A DNA stretch of 51,157 nucleotides from Bradyrhizobium elkanii WSM2783 (lineage in GTDB: Bacteria > Pseudomonadota > Alphaproteobacteria > Rhizobiales > Xanthobacteraceae). Each line of letters begins with the position of its first letter. Within the stretch, counting starts at the first letter, position 1. A program made the position numbers and the translations under genes. The notes below the pieces were generated by a model, which ran no database searches, was not told where the DNA came from, and worked only from the letters and a program-made list of their open reading frames with translations. The DNA lies in assembly GCF_000472865.1 (NCBI RefSeq), contig NZ_AXAP01000062.1, forward strand, positions 1-51,157. The letters run 5' to 3'. Positions 17,273 through 27,015 of this stretch are shown piece after piece.

Positions 17273-17858
17273 ATGGATAAGACGCTTGAGAAGAAAGTCG
17301 ACGGCAAGGCTGATGTCTATCTTCACAATCATCTTGCCAATTCGGCTTACTGGTTCAAACGACAGATCGAAAAAGAAAATCGAGGACGGTCAGCGAGACG
17401 GTATCGCCTTTGACTACCTCGCTTGCGCCGTGTCGATCGCCTTCACAAACGAGGCGCACATCAACTTTTTCGGCATGAAGTGCGTGAAGGGGTTCGTCGA
17501 GCGCGAGCCGATTGAGAGCAAAGTTGCCACGGTCTTTACCACGTTCAAGCTCCCGGTTATCTGGGAGACGCGGCCGTTAAGCTCTTTCCGGGCAATGAAG
17601 AACCTGCGGGACGCCCTCGCCCACGGAAAGCCGGCAGAGATTTGCTACAACAAGGTCGTGTGCGCTACGCCCGACCAGGAAGAGATCATCAATAACCTCA
17701 GAGCAAACTGGCAAAAGGCGCTCACCCACCAGCCGATTATGGACGCCTACAAGGACATGGACGACGTCTTCAAGCTCTTGCTGAAGAAGTCAGGATTGAG
17801 CCTGTTCGACACCATTGAGCAGACCAATTATACCATCAGCCTCATCGAGAAAAAGTAG
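17273..17858 (+). pseudogene. HEPN-like gene with one frameshift
   Basis: From the ATG at 17273 (GAGAGG upstream) the protein begins MDKTLEKKVDGKADVYLHNH and stays plausible to FKRQIEK, about codon 35. It then leaves frame in an A-rich run near 17370-17380 and continues in the next frame as KIEDGQRDGIAFDYLACAVS to the stop at 17858. A +1 correction restores about 194 residues. The C-terminal half holds LRDALAHGKP, an R-x4-H motif typical of HEPN ribonucleases and of MNT-partner toxins. It sits just downstream of the operon and 46 bases before the DUF2971 gene. It may be a real frameshift, a sequencing error in an A-run, or less likely slippage. Confidence 0.6.
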
Positions 17859-17904
17859 GCTAACCACCTCTCGTGCTCATTCACTCGGCGCAGGGACGCG
17901 ATTT

Positions 17905-19341
17905 GTGATCGAACATTTGTATCGTTTTCGACCGCTGTATTGGCTGCTCGAAAAGGGAGAACTCGAGAACCAGGAAATCTACTTTGCGAAGCCCGAACAG
18001 CTAAACGACCCGATGGAGGGTTTTCGGGACATCTTCTGGAAAGGTGATGCGATCGTCTGGAGGAGCTTTTTTCGGCATTATATTCTTTGCCTCGACAACG
18101 CTTTCGGTCAGCTTTTGCTCTGTGGCGAACAGCACCCCCTTGGATGGGAGCATATTCCCGTCTTCAATCACGGGAACATCAACGATGGAGCGCCGCACAA
18201 GACGCTGGAAGAGGAAGTCGTTGAAGCGTTTTTCGTGGAGCCTTGCGTTGCAGCCCTAATCGACGCGCTCGCCGCACGCGTCCATCCGATTCGCCGCGAC
18301 GAGCTTGCCGCACACCTCCGCAGCGTTCACATGCTCGCTCTTCATCTGATACGGGAGGCCTATAGCCGCAAGGGCCTTCAGCCCGAGAGCCCGGACTCCG
18401 CCGCACTTGCCACGAAGTTCAGGCAAGCGATCTCCCTCACGACGCAATCCATCGTCAAGTTCCAGGAGGTAGAGAAACAGCACCCGTTTACGGAGCATCA
18501 AGTCGATGCGTTCTACATCGCACGCCGGCAGCTGGTCTCCCAACTCGACTTCATCCACTACTACAACGGGACCATCGACTTTGAGCAATCCAATCGAAAC
18601 TTTGTCTTTCTGACCTTCCCCGATGAATTCGCACAGCGGGTCGAAACGCTCGTCTATCCGGAATGGTATACGGCCTGCTTCATGCGCGATTGCCGGAACT
18701 CGTCCGTTTGGGGCAACTATGCCATCAATCACACCGCCGTCTGTTTGAAGTTTCGCGTCTCAGAGCTTGGTGGCAAACCCGTTCTGCCCCTGCGGCAGCC
18801 TTACGCCATCAATGCTGAAGGCATCTTGTATGATTTCCGACCGCTGGAGTTTCGGGAGATCACCTACGAAAGCCAGCATCTTCCCGTCGATTTCTTCCGC
18901 TCGCTCGGCCGCTTTCCCATTCCCGTCCTTAGGCGGCACTGGTACTCCGACGGTGCGGGAAACCGAAGTCCCTGCGGCGACGATATCTTCCGTGCAGACG
19001 AGGCATGGCTCGCGCGTTATTGGGATTCCTTCTATCACGCGATCACACGCAAACTGAAGGATTGGCAATACGAGGAGGAGTACCGGCTCGTCATCGATAA
19101 CCAGCATTGGGACTTTCGTGAAGTGCCGGCACGCAAGCTGGCCTATCGGTTCGAAGACCTCGACGCGATAATCTTCGGGATGAAAACTCCGATGAAGGAA
19201 AAGCTCGAAATCTGCAAGATTATCGAGAAGAAGTGCCGCAAGGTGGGGCGAAAGGACTTCAAGTTTTATCAGGCTTATTACGCACGGTCGACCGGCACCA
19301 TTGAGCATGCCGAATTGACCTCATTGAAATTCACGGAGTGA
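17905..19341 (+). CDS. DUF2971 protein
   Basis: 478 residues from the GTG at 17905. The opening (IEHLYRFRPLYWLL, then NQEIYFAKPEQLNDPMEGFR) is the hallmark of DUF2971, a family frequent in defence islands with no established activity. The C-terminal part contains WQYEEEYRLVIDNQ and IIFGMKTPMKEKLEI, also typical. It is about 1.5-2 times the usual length because of a long helical insert around residues 90-200. The open frame extends to 17815 but the first 30 codons overlap the preceding gene and look like a shadow. It converges on the STAND gene with only 24 bases between them. Confidence 0.75.
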   Translation: MIEHLYRFRPLYWLLEKGELENQEIYFAKPEQLNDPMEGFRDIFWKGDAIVWRSFFRHYILCLDNAFGQLLLCGEQHPLGWEHIPVFNHGNINDGAPHKTLEEEVVEAFFVEPCVAALIDALAARVHPIRRDELAAHLRSVHMLALHLIREAYSRKGLQPESPDSAALATKFRQAISLTTQSIVKFQEVEKQHPFTEHQVDAFYIARRQLVSQLDFIHYYNGTIDFEQSNRNFVFLTFPDEFAQRVETLVYPEWYTACFMRDCRNSSVWGNYAINHTAVCLKFRVSELGGKPVLPLRQPYAINAEGILYDFRPLEFREITYESQHLPVDFFRSLGRFPIPVLRRHWYSDGAGNRSPCGDDIFRADEAWLARYWDSFYHAITRKLKDWQYEEEYRLVIDNQHWDFREVPARKLAYRFEDLDAIIFGMKTPMKEKLEICKIIEKKCRKVGRKDFKFYQAYYARSTGTIEHAELTSLKFTE

Positions 19342-19365
19342 TACACCGGTTTCCTGCGGTAGCCA

Positions 19366-22300
19366 TCATTCAAAACGTCCACTCCCGCGGTCTTCCCTCA
19401 ATTCGGAGCGGCGCCATTTCTCAACATCTTCGGCCAGCGCGACCCGCGTCTCGCGGAAAACTGCCAACAGCGCGGGATCGGAACCGATTTCTAACTTGTC
19501 CAACAGATGAAGCCGCGCCTCGAACGCCGACGCAATGGAACCCTCGATACTCATCGGCCAGAGATGATGCGCAATCCCACGAAAGACCGAGACCGGTTCC
19601 GGTGCTTTCTCCAGCAGCGCCTTGACCAGCGACCGCCACTCCTTGGGGGTCTTGTCGGCACCGCTCTCAAATAAAGGAGCTATCGCAGCCGCGAACGGAT
19701 AGCGGGTAACGGAATCGACCTCACACCACGCCAGCAGCGTATCGTCCGCAATGGAATTGAGCGGATTCTGCCGCTGCTGCGTAATCTCATCTATGATCTT
19801 GATGCTCGCCTTTCGATCATCATCGTCGCCCTCCGTCAACACATCGAGCATGGCCTCCGGCTGAACCACGAAAAGAGCCTGTACAAGTTCATCATGCTCC
19901 CACGAATAGAGTTCGGAGGCGTGAAGGGCTGCCTTCAGATCGCGCCAAATCTTCTGCGCAACAGGAGCCCCTTCCATTCCGACCAGACATCTTCGCGCAA
20001 TGTCTCCCAGCATGTGATCGTCGTTCTCTGCCTGGTGCGATCGGGGCACGAATTTATGTTGCGCGAGCAAGGTGCGCCCCGCCTCGGCCATCTCCGGTAA
20101 GAGCGGCTCACCCGCGTGGGTGTTCGAATGTAGGCGCATGTAAAGAATATCGAGCGCGACGGGGCTACCCCCGGGCTTCACACGAATCGCGGAGATTAAG
20201 TCGCGGAACTGCGGCCCTGGAATAAGGGCGCAAACATCGCCACCGGACAGACTACCAAAGCGATCGATCGGTGCACGGCCAAGGTCCAGCGCTTTCCGCA
20301 GGCGCGCAACACCGGCTTCGTTGATCGGAAAACTCGTCTGAAGCTCCGGCAACCATTCGGCAAGCACTTCGCCTTCCAGCGCCGCATCAAGCAACGCTTC
20401 AACCAAGTCCGCGTTCCGCTCGCGCAGGCCTCTGAGAAACCCGTGCAGCACATGGATGTTCGGGCGATCGGTGGAGCTCACCTGAGCAACGAGGGCTTGC
20501 CATGTGGCCCGTGCATCTTCCGCTCCCAGCGCTAGCCCGCGTCCGAATTCGCTTAGCCTTCCTCCACCCCCAATCAGCTCAGGCAACAGGGTCGCAAATG
20601 CGCTGGCATCGACAACGACATCCCGACCGAGTTTCTCGACGGATGCTTGAGCCCGGGCCAGGGCCTTCGCAGCATCCTCCTCAAGCTCCTCGGTATCTCC
20701 GGAGCCCGTATCGGTATAGTCAAGGCTACGCCCGTCGCGAGTTCTTAGGACGATCCCGCGCACGCGGTTGACCAGATCCTTAGGGCGCAGGAACTCTTCC
20801 AGCGCCTCAAGCCGTCGCAATGATTCCGGCTCTAACCGCTCGCCATCATATTGCCGCGCCTGACGTACGGCGATCCAGCTATCCGGCCAGAAGCCGCCAG
20901 CGGCGAGTGCCTGCGCAAGCCGCTCCAGCACGTCCAGCCGCCCACCATCCCGCCACAAGCCACGAAATTGCCGGGCAAACACCCGGCGCACGCGCTCGCT
21001 CACTGGCAAATTGCCGAGCGCAAACCGCTCGGTGATCTTCAGGACCTCTTCAAACCAATCGCCAACTTCCCGGCCATTCTTGGGTTGATAGCCGTAGTCG
21101 CGCGAGCGGGTACCGAACTCAAAACCCGAAAACGGCCTGAAATTGTCCGTTTCCAGCATGGCTTCCAACGCCTGAATCCCAAGATGCTGATCGAGGGCAT
21201 CATCGGACGTGAGGAACCCATCCAGCACGTTCAGCCGCATAGCCAGAGGAGCGCGGGTCCCTGAAAACACGATGTAGAAGAGGGAAGCGAACGCCCTTTG
21301 CGCCTCTCCATCGATACGTCGGGCCTGCCGCACCTCGCCAAACTTGCGTAGCAGCGCGATCGAATAGGTTCGCATCGTAAGCCAGCGATCGTATGAGCCG
21401 GATGTATCGCCCTCCGCGCAGCAGCGTGTCCTCACCTGCGCGTGCGAAAACGTTCTCAAGCGCAGAAAGCGTCGCCTCGGGCAGAACGGGCGCAACATTC
21501 TCAAATATCGCTTGCCCGGTATCATTGAGTGGCAGCACATCGGAGAGCATCCCCCCCGGGCGCCAGCCACTCCCCGACGATCGCTTGTGCCTCCTTGCTA
21601 CCGGCAAGGTAGCCGAGGCGGCGAGAGAACGAACTCAGTAGCCGTGATGATGGCCCGTTCACGACGGCGGTTTCGATCACGGCATAGGGGATATTCTGCA
21701 GCGCCCGTGCGGCCAGGCGGTTGGCAATGGCGTGGGGAAGAACCGCGCGCCATTCGCGGCGTTGCTGCAAGAGATCGCGCCGCTTTAACTCGGCCGCCGC
21801 CGTATACACTTCCTGCGCCGATCTTCCGATCAACCCGCCAAGCACCGGCAACTCGGCATTCTCCCCCGTCAACGCCTCCCCTTGGAAGGAATAGACTAGG
21901 GAGCAAACTTCGGCGATTTGCAACAGGCCGGCATCTTGCCCCTGGCGCTGCTGGAAGAGGCGCGTGAACAATTCGGTATTGGAGAGATTGGCGACCGTCT
22001 CGCTCTTCTTGACGGTGCCAGCTAACGCAAGCGCGATCCGCGCGTTGCCGCCTGAGAACTCGGCAATCGTCCGCGCATCGACCTGCGAGACCTCAGAAAA
22101 TCGCGCCCTAACCAGCTTCTCGATCAGCGGGAGCGAAGACGTTTCCAGCGAAAAGACATCCGTGCCTTCCGGCGCCTCGTCCTGGATATCGTACTCGATG
22201 GAAATTACACTGATGGCGGCGCCCGACGTTTGCGCGATCTGGGCCACTTGCTTGTGTATCTCCGGTGGGCAGTTGTCTATAACGAGGATCGCGCGCGTCT

Positions 22301-23174
22301 CGCTTGCAACGAGATCAGATGCCATTCCCTTTGGCGGCGGATCAAGCTCATCCGCCGCATCGGCGTAAACGGCGAGTGAGGGATCGAGCGCGTTGGCCCC
22401 GATCGCAGGATCGAATAGAGCTTCGACGAGACGGGTCTTGCCGACACCCGAGAGGCCCACCAGCCGCACAACTTGGCCAGGTTTGCGAAGCTTCTCGCGG
22501 ATGCGATCGATCCCCTCGACCGCCGACAGGCCCTCGCCATCATCCTTGCGCCCCGTCTTGATGCGGGCCGCCTCGTCCAGAAGATAAGTCTTGTCCGCGC
22601 CAGCGGGCATGTGCGACCAGGAGCCAAACGCCTGCCAGCCCGGAACGGATTTTCCGATCCGGGAGCGGACCCACAAGATCGTCCCCGCGTGTTCGCGGAC
22701 CCAGGTCGCGATGCGGCTTCGGTCATAGAAATCGAGATGGAGATTGCCTGCATTAGCCACGCCGCTCACGGCTTCCGCCATGGCCGCGCGCCGTTTGGTC
22801 AGAGCCGAGTCCGCAGTCGATCCGGTCGAGCTGACGATGATGTAGGCGCCGGAGGCCGCTGCCAGCGCTTCGATCACCGGTCGCACGCTCCCCTTTGGTT
22901 TCATCTCCTTCGGGATTTCCGCGGGCGGCATATCCGGCTTCTTCACCTGAAATCCGGTCGCCGCACATGGGATAAAGCCCTCGATCACCGTCCCGGCCGG
23001 AAGGGATACACGCACATCGAGCCCGCCATCCTTCGCGTTTTGGTCACCCCCATAGGTCACGGCTGACAGAGGCAGGTTTGCACGCCGCAGCACGGCCTCG
23101 CAAAGAAGGCCGATCAGGGTCCGCAAATCCTCATCATTCAGGGCCGCGATATCGTCGCGTGTGATTTCAAACAT
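19366..23174 (-). pseudogene. STAND NTPase with N-terminal PD-(D/E)XK-like nuclease, two frameshifts
   Basis: Reassembled over three frames, this encodes about 1270 residues. Residues 1-180 look like a PD-(D/E)XK effector: YGGDQNAKDGGLDVRV with D53, then FQVKK (Q76, K78). A P-loop ATPase follows with Walker A GLSGVGKT at 240-247 and Walker B ILVIDN near 296-301. The C-terminal ~700 residues are helical and repeat-like, suited to target sensing. This is the architecture of Avs-like antiviral STAND proteins. The first frameshift sits at a run of seven C (21551-21557): removing one joins GEWLAPGG to MLSDVLPLND. The second lies between 21360 and 21400 (AYDANLF to IALLRKFGEV). Both are resolved by dropping one base. 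As it stands the protein would end after the NTPase region. Confidence 0.65.
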
Positions 23175-23257
23175 GGGTTGAGGTTAAGAAAAGCACCACC
23201 GGGCGTCAAACAGCATGCGGAATGTCAAGGAGAGGTCTCCACAACGCTTTGCAAGGG

Positions 23258-24280
23258 CTATTTTCCGAGGTGGCCGTCATGAATGTATTTGGGATCGAAC
23301 TCGGCCAGCGCCGCAAGCGGGTCGATAGGCGCCCCCCAAATCCCGCGCCGCTGCTCGGGTGGCAGCGCCCAGAATTTCTCGAGGCCCGCCCGGTTGGCAA
23401 AATGCGGCCAAAGGCGATCGTCAGCGATAATCCGTCTAAGCGCCTCCCGCGCCACATACTCGATCACTGCCTCCTTCTTGAGAATTCCGAGCCGTTTCTC
23501 GCGGTCGAAAGGCTCAAGGAGCCGGTCCTCATGCAAATGTTCGACGGTACTGCGGTCGCTATAGATTTCGCCCATCATGTCGTCGTGATCGGACCCGATG
23601 AAGAGTCTGGATCGGCTCTTGAAATCGGCTCTGCCCTGGCCCGGGCGTGAGAGAACAAGCCCATCGATGCAACGCGCATATTGGTGAAGACGATCCAACA
23701 AATCGCGCTCCGTGCGGGTCTGAACATAGAGGCACAGAACGCGAAACAGCCGCCAGTGAGTGTCTCCCTTGGCCATCGTGTTGAGCTTGGCCAATTGCAC
23801 GGCAAGACCGGCAGCCGACCGCAGATCGGCCTGCGATACCTCCGGATAAGGCCGAAAATCATTCGGCACTGAGGCTTCTAGGTCCCGCGTTTGCCTAACA
23901 CCAATCTCGCTCTCTTGGCGGGAGCCGGTTATAATCACAGGATTGTCCGCTGTCGCGAAAGGACTGCACAGCAAAAGCCCGCGATAGAATTGCCAGAGCC
24001 GCTGTTGAAGCATCTGGTCTTCGCCATCGAGCACGCCCGGTTGCCGCGAACGGAGCTTGCTCAGGATGAAAACGTCGCAGTCCTCAACTTCCTCCGCCCG
24101 GATCGATCCCAGCCACTCGCGCCAGTGAGCGGGCATCTTGAAGGCCGCGCGCGTTAGCACTGTCAATTCCGGTGAGATTGCCTCATCCGTAAATCCCGCC
24201 TCGTCGCTTTTGAGGCTCAGGCCAAGCAATGCGTATTTATCGCCTTCAGCGAGCCAATTCAGGGAATCACGATCACTCAT
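23258..24280 (-). CDS. Hypothetical protein upstream of the STAND gene
   Basis: 340 residues, mostly helical, rich in Arg, Asp and Leu, without a signal peptide or membrane segment. No motif I can name; the C-terminal third contains SDHDDMMGEIYSD and EHLHEDRLLEPFDREKRLG. It lies 83 bases upstream of the STAND gene on the same strand, so the two may be one defence operon with this protein as sensor, inhibitor or accessory factor (inference). Its ATG overlaps the stop of a small hydrophobic frame (ATGA). Confidence 0.65.
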   Translation of the reverse strand: MSDRDSLNWLAEGDKYALLGLSLKSDEAGFTDEAISPELTVLTRAAFKMPAHWREWLGSIRAEEVEDCDVFILSKLRSRQPGVLDGEDQMLQQRLWQFYRGLLLCSPFATADNPVIITGSRQESEIGVRQTRDLEASVPNDFRPYPEVSQADLRSAAGLAVQLAKLNTMAKGDTHWRLFRVLCLYVQTRTERDLLDRLHQYARCIDGLVLSRPGQGRADFKSRSRLFIGSDHDDMMGEIYSDRSTVEHLHEDRLLEPFDREKRLGILKKEAVIEYVAREALRRIIADDRLWPHFANRAGLEKFWALPPEQRRGIWGAPIDPLAALAEFDPKYIHDGHLGK

Positions 24281-24399
24281 GCGCCATTACCTGTCCTGTC
24301 GGTCGCCCAGAAGCGATAACTCACCAGCACCGTAAAGTAGATCAACAACGCCGCAAGAACAGCAACACTCCCCTCGGCGCTGATCCTAAGGCCCAGAAG
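24277..24399 (-). other. Small transmembrane ORF without a standard start
   Basis: A 40-codon frame ending in ATGA overlap with the 23258-24280 gene reads LRISAEGSVAVLAALLIYFT then VLVSYRFW and a short polar tail: a plausible single membrane helix with a basic end. The frame is closed upstream by TAG at 24400-24402 and has no ATG, GTG or TTG before the helix; CTT and CTG are the only leading codons. Either it uses a rare CTG start (AGG lies about 8 bases upstream) or it is the end of a gene broken by an indel. The rest of 24400-24615 shows nothing else. Confidence 0.3.
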
Positions 24400-24615
24400 C
24401 TAACCTGAAGCTTGGATTCACGTGGAGAAACTGTGCCGACTTGGCGCGGCATTCCTTTGTGTCGGGCTTGGGCTGATGCCGGAGCTGCGGTCCGACCATG
24501 CTTCCTATATCGATCATCGGCTGGCCGTTCTGAAGCGCGATAATCGTGCGACCTTTACGGCAGCGGCGCATGGTCAGCGGGCGGCGGATTATCTCCTTGG
24601 CTTACAGCGGGCTCC

Positions 24616-25944
24616 TTAGCTCGCTGTATCGGAGCCCTCGGGCATGTTCCAGCCGATCAAGGCATTAGCCTCATCGTTGACGCCTCCGCAAATCGCTGCG
24701 AGCGCTTCGGTTGTGTCATCTGTCTGCCAGTCTCCCTGCGGGGCATGTTTATGTTGAAGCCCCCAAGCATAATCGCCCTCCTTTCTCTCTAGTGCAATCA
24801 GCCCAACACCGGCGAAAGGGCGTCCGACATCGACGAGCACACCGTGCGTAGCGAGATGTCCTTCGAGGTTCGGAGCGCCCTCAAAGTCGGGCCGGCGAAA
24901 GATCGGCGTTCCCGGCCTTCCGTACGCTGCATGCCACAAAACCCCGCTGCCGCAGGCTTCGGGCATATCCTTATCGGCGTAGTATGGCATAAGGTCTTGC
25001 CTGCCGGCGACGAGCCCCAGCCGATCCACCACCGCAAGACCGAAGGTCGGCCCCTTTGCGAATTGACCACCGGATTTAAAGGCCTTGACCATCTTCTCAC
25101 GCAAGATGTCGATGACGCGGATCAGGGAACGCGGATCGTAAGTCGAGGTCTCCCCAGCCTTCTTGTAGGGAGCGATTTCGCCCTCGCTCGTCGCAATCGA
25201 TTTCCCCGAGGCAAGCTGCTCGTGAAGGTCCACCGCCTGATCGATCGCATCGACCGACATGGCATCCTGTCGCAGGTCGCCATCGACGACATCCAGCGAC
25301 TTCACTTCCACAAAGAACTGCTTTCCACTTTCAAGCTCGCAGTGGAAATCCGGCGTCTGCACACCTTTGATTTCGTCGATCCGCGCAGTTTTGATTTTCG
25401 AGCGGAGAAATTCGAATACCAGCGCTTCGCTGTAGAGTTCGAACACCTGCGCATAAGCGCGGGTGTTAGGCGCGTTCACCGCGTCCCCGATCCGGTCGCA
25501 GATCTTGCTCACATAGGATTTGAGGGTGAGGTCACGATGGGCGGCAAGATCCAGCGCACGCAAGCGCATGGAGTCGATCTGCACCAAGCTAAAATTTCTC
25601 GTCCAGGATGATAGCGCCTGTGCGTGAGCAGCGAAGGCGATACTCGCCGGAAAGGCAATCGCTTCGGCCTCCTTATAGCGCTGCTGCAACTCGGCCTGGA
25701 GGGCTGGCGAGTCGCCAAGCCCTGCATCCTGGAATAACTCCATCATCCGCTTGTACGCCGGGACTGCGGGCGAATTGCCATCGATCGAAACGAGCGCCTC
25801 GATCCCATCCATTACATCGAGCTCAATCCAGCTCAAGAAGCGCGCACGCTGAGCCTTAATCTGCTGGACGTGGTAATTGGCGAAAGCCTTGTTGAGGTTT
25901 GACGTGAGGTCGGTTTTCTTAAGACCGAAGAGCGCATTGAGCAT
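24616..25944 (-). CDS. PD-(D/E)XK nuclease-like protein
   Basis: 442 residues from the Met at 25944, which has AGGA 8 bases upstream; the frame runs back to 26070 without support. Residues 196-216 read VQTPDFHCELESGKQFFVEV then K, giving the restriction-nuclease triad D199, E213, K215, with a helical E178 (SEALVFEFL) before it. The N-terminal ~190 residues are helical and unknown. The C-terminal part is conserved-looking (GLAVVDRLGLVAG, RRPDFEGAPNLEG) but unrecognised. Such domains cut DNA or RNA in restriction, Avs and other defence systems. It is in line with the protease and HNH genes upstream and could be co-regulated with them. Confidence 0.65.
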   Translation of the reverse strand: MLNALFGLKKTDLTSNLNKAFANYHVQQIKAQRARFLSWIELDVMDGIEALVSIDGNSPAVPAYKRMMELFQDAGLGDSPALQAELQQRYKEAEAIAFPASIAFAAHAQALSSWTRNFSLVQIDSMRLRALDLAAHRDLTLKSYVSKICDRIGDAVNAPNTRAYAQVFELYSEALVFEFLRSKIKTARIDEIKGVQTPDFHCELESGKQFFVEVKSLDVVDGDLRQDAMSVDAIDQAVDLHEQLASGKSIATSEGEIAPYKKAGETSTYDPRSLIRVIDILREKMVKAFKSGGQFAKGPTFGLAVVDRLGLVAGRQDLMPYYADKDMPEACGSGVLWHAAYGRPGTPIFRRPDFEGAPNLEGHLATHGVLVDVGRPFAGVGLIALERKEGDYAWGLQHKHAPQGDWQTDDTTEALAAICGGVNDEANALIGWNMPEGSDTAS

Positions 25945-26080
25945 AGTTATGTCCTGAAACGAAATTCTATCCTGAGACGTATCTACATAAACTCTAAACT
26001 TTGGCGAAGGCATGCACACGATCCAGAATTGCCCTGCCCGAAACCAATCTATCGATATTTCTTGCTGCAATTGTGCACTG

Positions 26081-26095
26081 CGGGAGCGTAGCTCC
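26081..26095 (-). terminator. Stem-loop after the protease gene, weak terminator candidate
   Basis: GGGAGC, loop GTA, GCTCCC forms a perfect 6-bp stem directly downstream of the protease stop on the minus strand. No T-run follows, so intrinsic termination is uncertain; it may only slow or stabilise the transcript. Confidence 0.35.
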
Positions 26096-26096
26096 C

Positions 26097-26957
26097 TCAG
26101 CGCGAAAGCCGTCCATCCGGCAAGATGAAATGCGCGCGCACCGCCGTGACCCGCTCGAAGCCCTCGACGCTCACTGCCTCCGAGATCACGCCCACCAGAC
26201 GCCAGCCCCAGGCGCCATCGATGAAGACCGGTGCAAGCATCGGCCCGCCCGAGATGCCGCCGAGGTCATAGCCATCCGGCGGTAATCCCACTCCGCGAAC
26301 ATCGATCCAGTACTCGCGCTCGAGCTGACAGCAGAGCTGGTGGTCCGTGAAGCTAGTAAGGGGCGTTATGGCGCTGTGAAGGCCGAACACCATCACATGC
26401 GGTCCCACCGCATCGCGTTCGCAGCCTGGAAAGCCGCCAAAGAACACGCCTTCTTTCGGCGGATTCGGCGGCAGCGGCCATGCTCCGTCGCTGCCCTGCA
26501 CGATCTTCTTGCCTGTCGCCGCGATCTCCTCGGGCGTGACCCGAAAGGTTGCGATGTCGAGCCCGAGATCCTTGCCGTGGGCGATCAGCCGCTCCTCAGG
26601 GTTGAAGCCGATATTGCCGGTCTGGCAGCTTCGGATGCGCTGCGTCCGATGGTCCTCAACGAATTGCTCGAACACGTGCCCGGCGGTGACCGCGAAAGGC
26701 CCCCGCCCACAATCGAGGAAGAACATGGATCCCTGCCGAGGCAAAAATGGTGTTTCCAGCACTTTTGACTGATAGCGCCACACGAACCAGGTGACATAGG
26801 CCGCGCCGCTGTTGTTCATCCGCCGCCCGAACTCCTGCATCTCGGGCGATTTCCTCTCTTCCTCACTGAGCTTGCTCAAGTATTCCGGCGTGAAAGGCTG
26901 TGGCGGCTCGGAAGGCGCAAGCTCCTCGGGTGCGGTGGGGATGATCAGGCGGGCCAT
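26097..26957 (-). CDS. Trypsin-like serine protease
   Basis: 286 residues. The trypsin-fold catalytic triad is visible: His94 in FAVTAGHVFE, Asp134 in LGLDIATFRV and Ser236 in GGISGGPML. There is no signal peptide, so it should be cytoplasmic. Cytosolic trypsin-like peptidases of this kind occur in bacterial conflict systems, where they are activated by a partner; here the neighbours are nuclease genes (PD-(D/E)XK downstream, HNH upstream). The Met at 26957 is used because the upstream part is Cys-rich junk. The ribosome binding site is weak. Confidence 0.72.
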   Translation of the reverse strand: MARLIIPTAPEELAPSEPPQPFTPEYLSKLSEEERKSPEMQEFGRRMNNSGAAYVTWFVWRYQSKVLETPFLPRQGSMFFLDCGRGPFAVTAGHVFEQFVEDHRTQRIRSCQTGNIGFNPEERLIAHGKDLGLDIATFRVTPEEIAATGKKIVQGSDGAWPLPPNPPKEGVFFGGFPGCERDAVGPHVMVFGLHSAITPLTSFTDHQLCCQLEREYWIDVRGVGLPPDGYDLGGISGGPMLAPVFIDGAWGWRLVGVISEAVSVEGFERVTAVRAHFILPDGRLSR

Positions 26958-27015
26958 GCCGCCATCACATAGGAACAGGGAGCAGCAACACAAGCGCGTC
27001 AGGGGTGGTCGGCCG

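Noticed and set aside
17365..17385. Programmed ribosomal frameshift in the HEPN-like gene
   Set aside because: The A-rich run does not form a standard slippery heptamer in frame and no stimulatory structure is evident; a mutation or read error is simpler.
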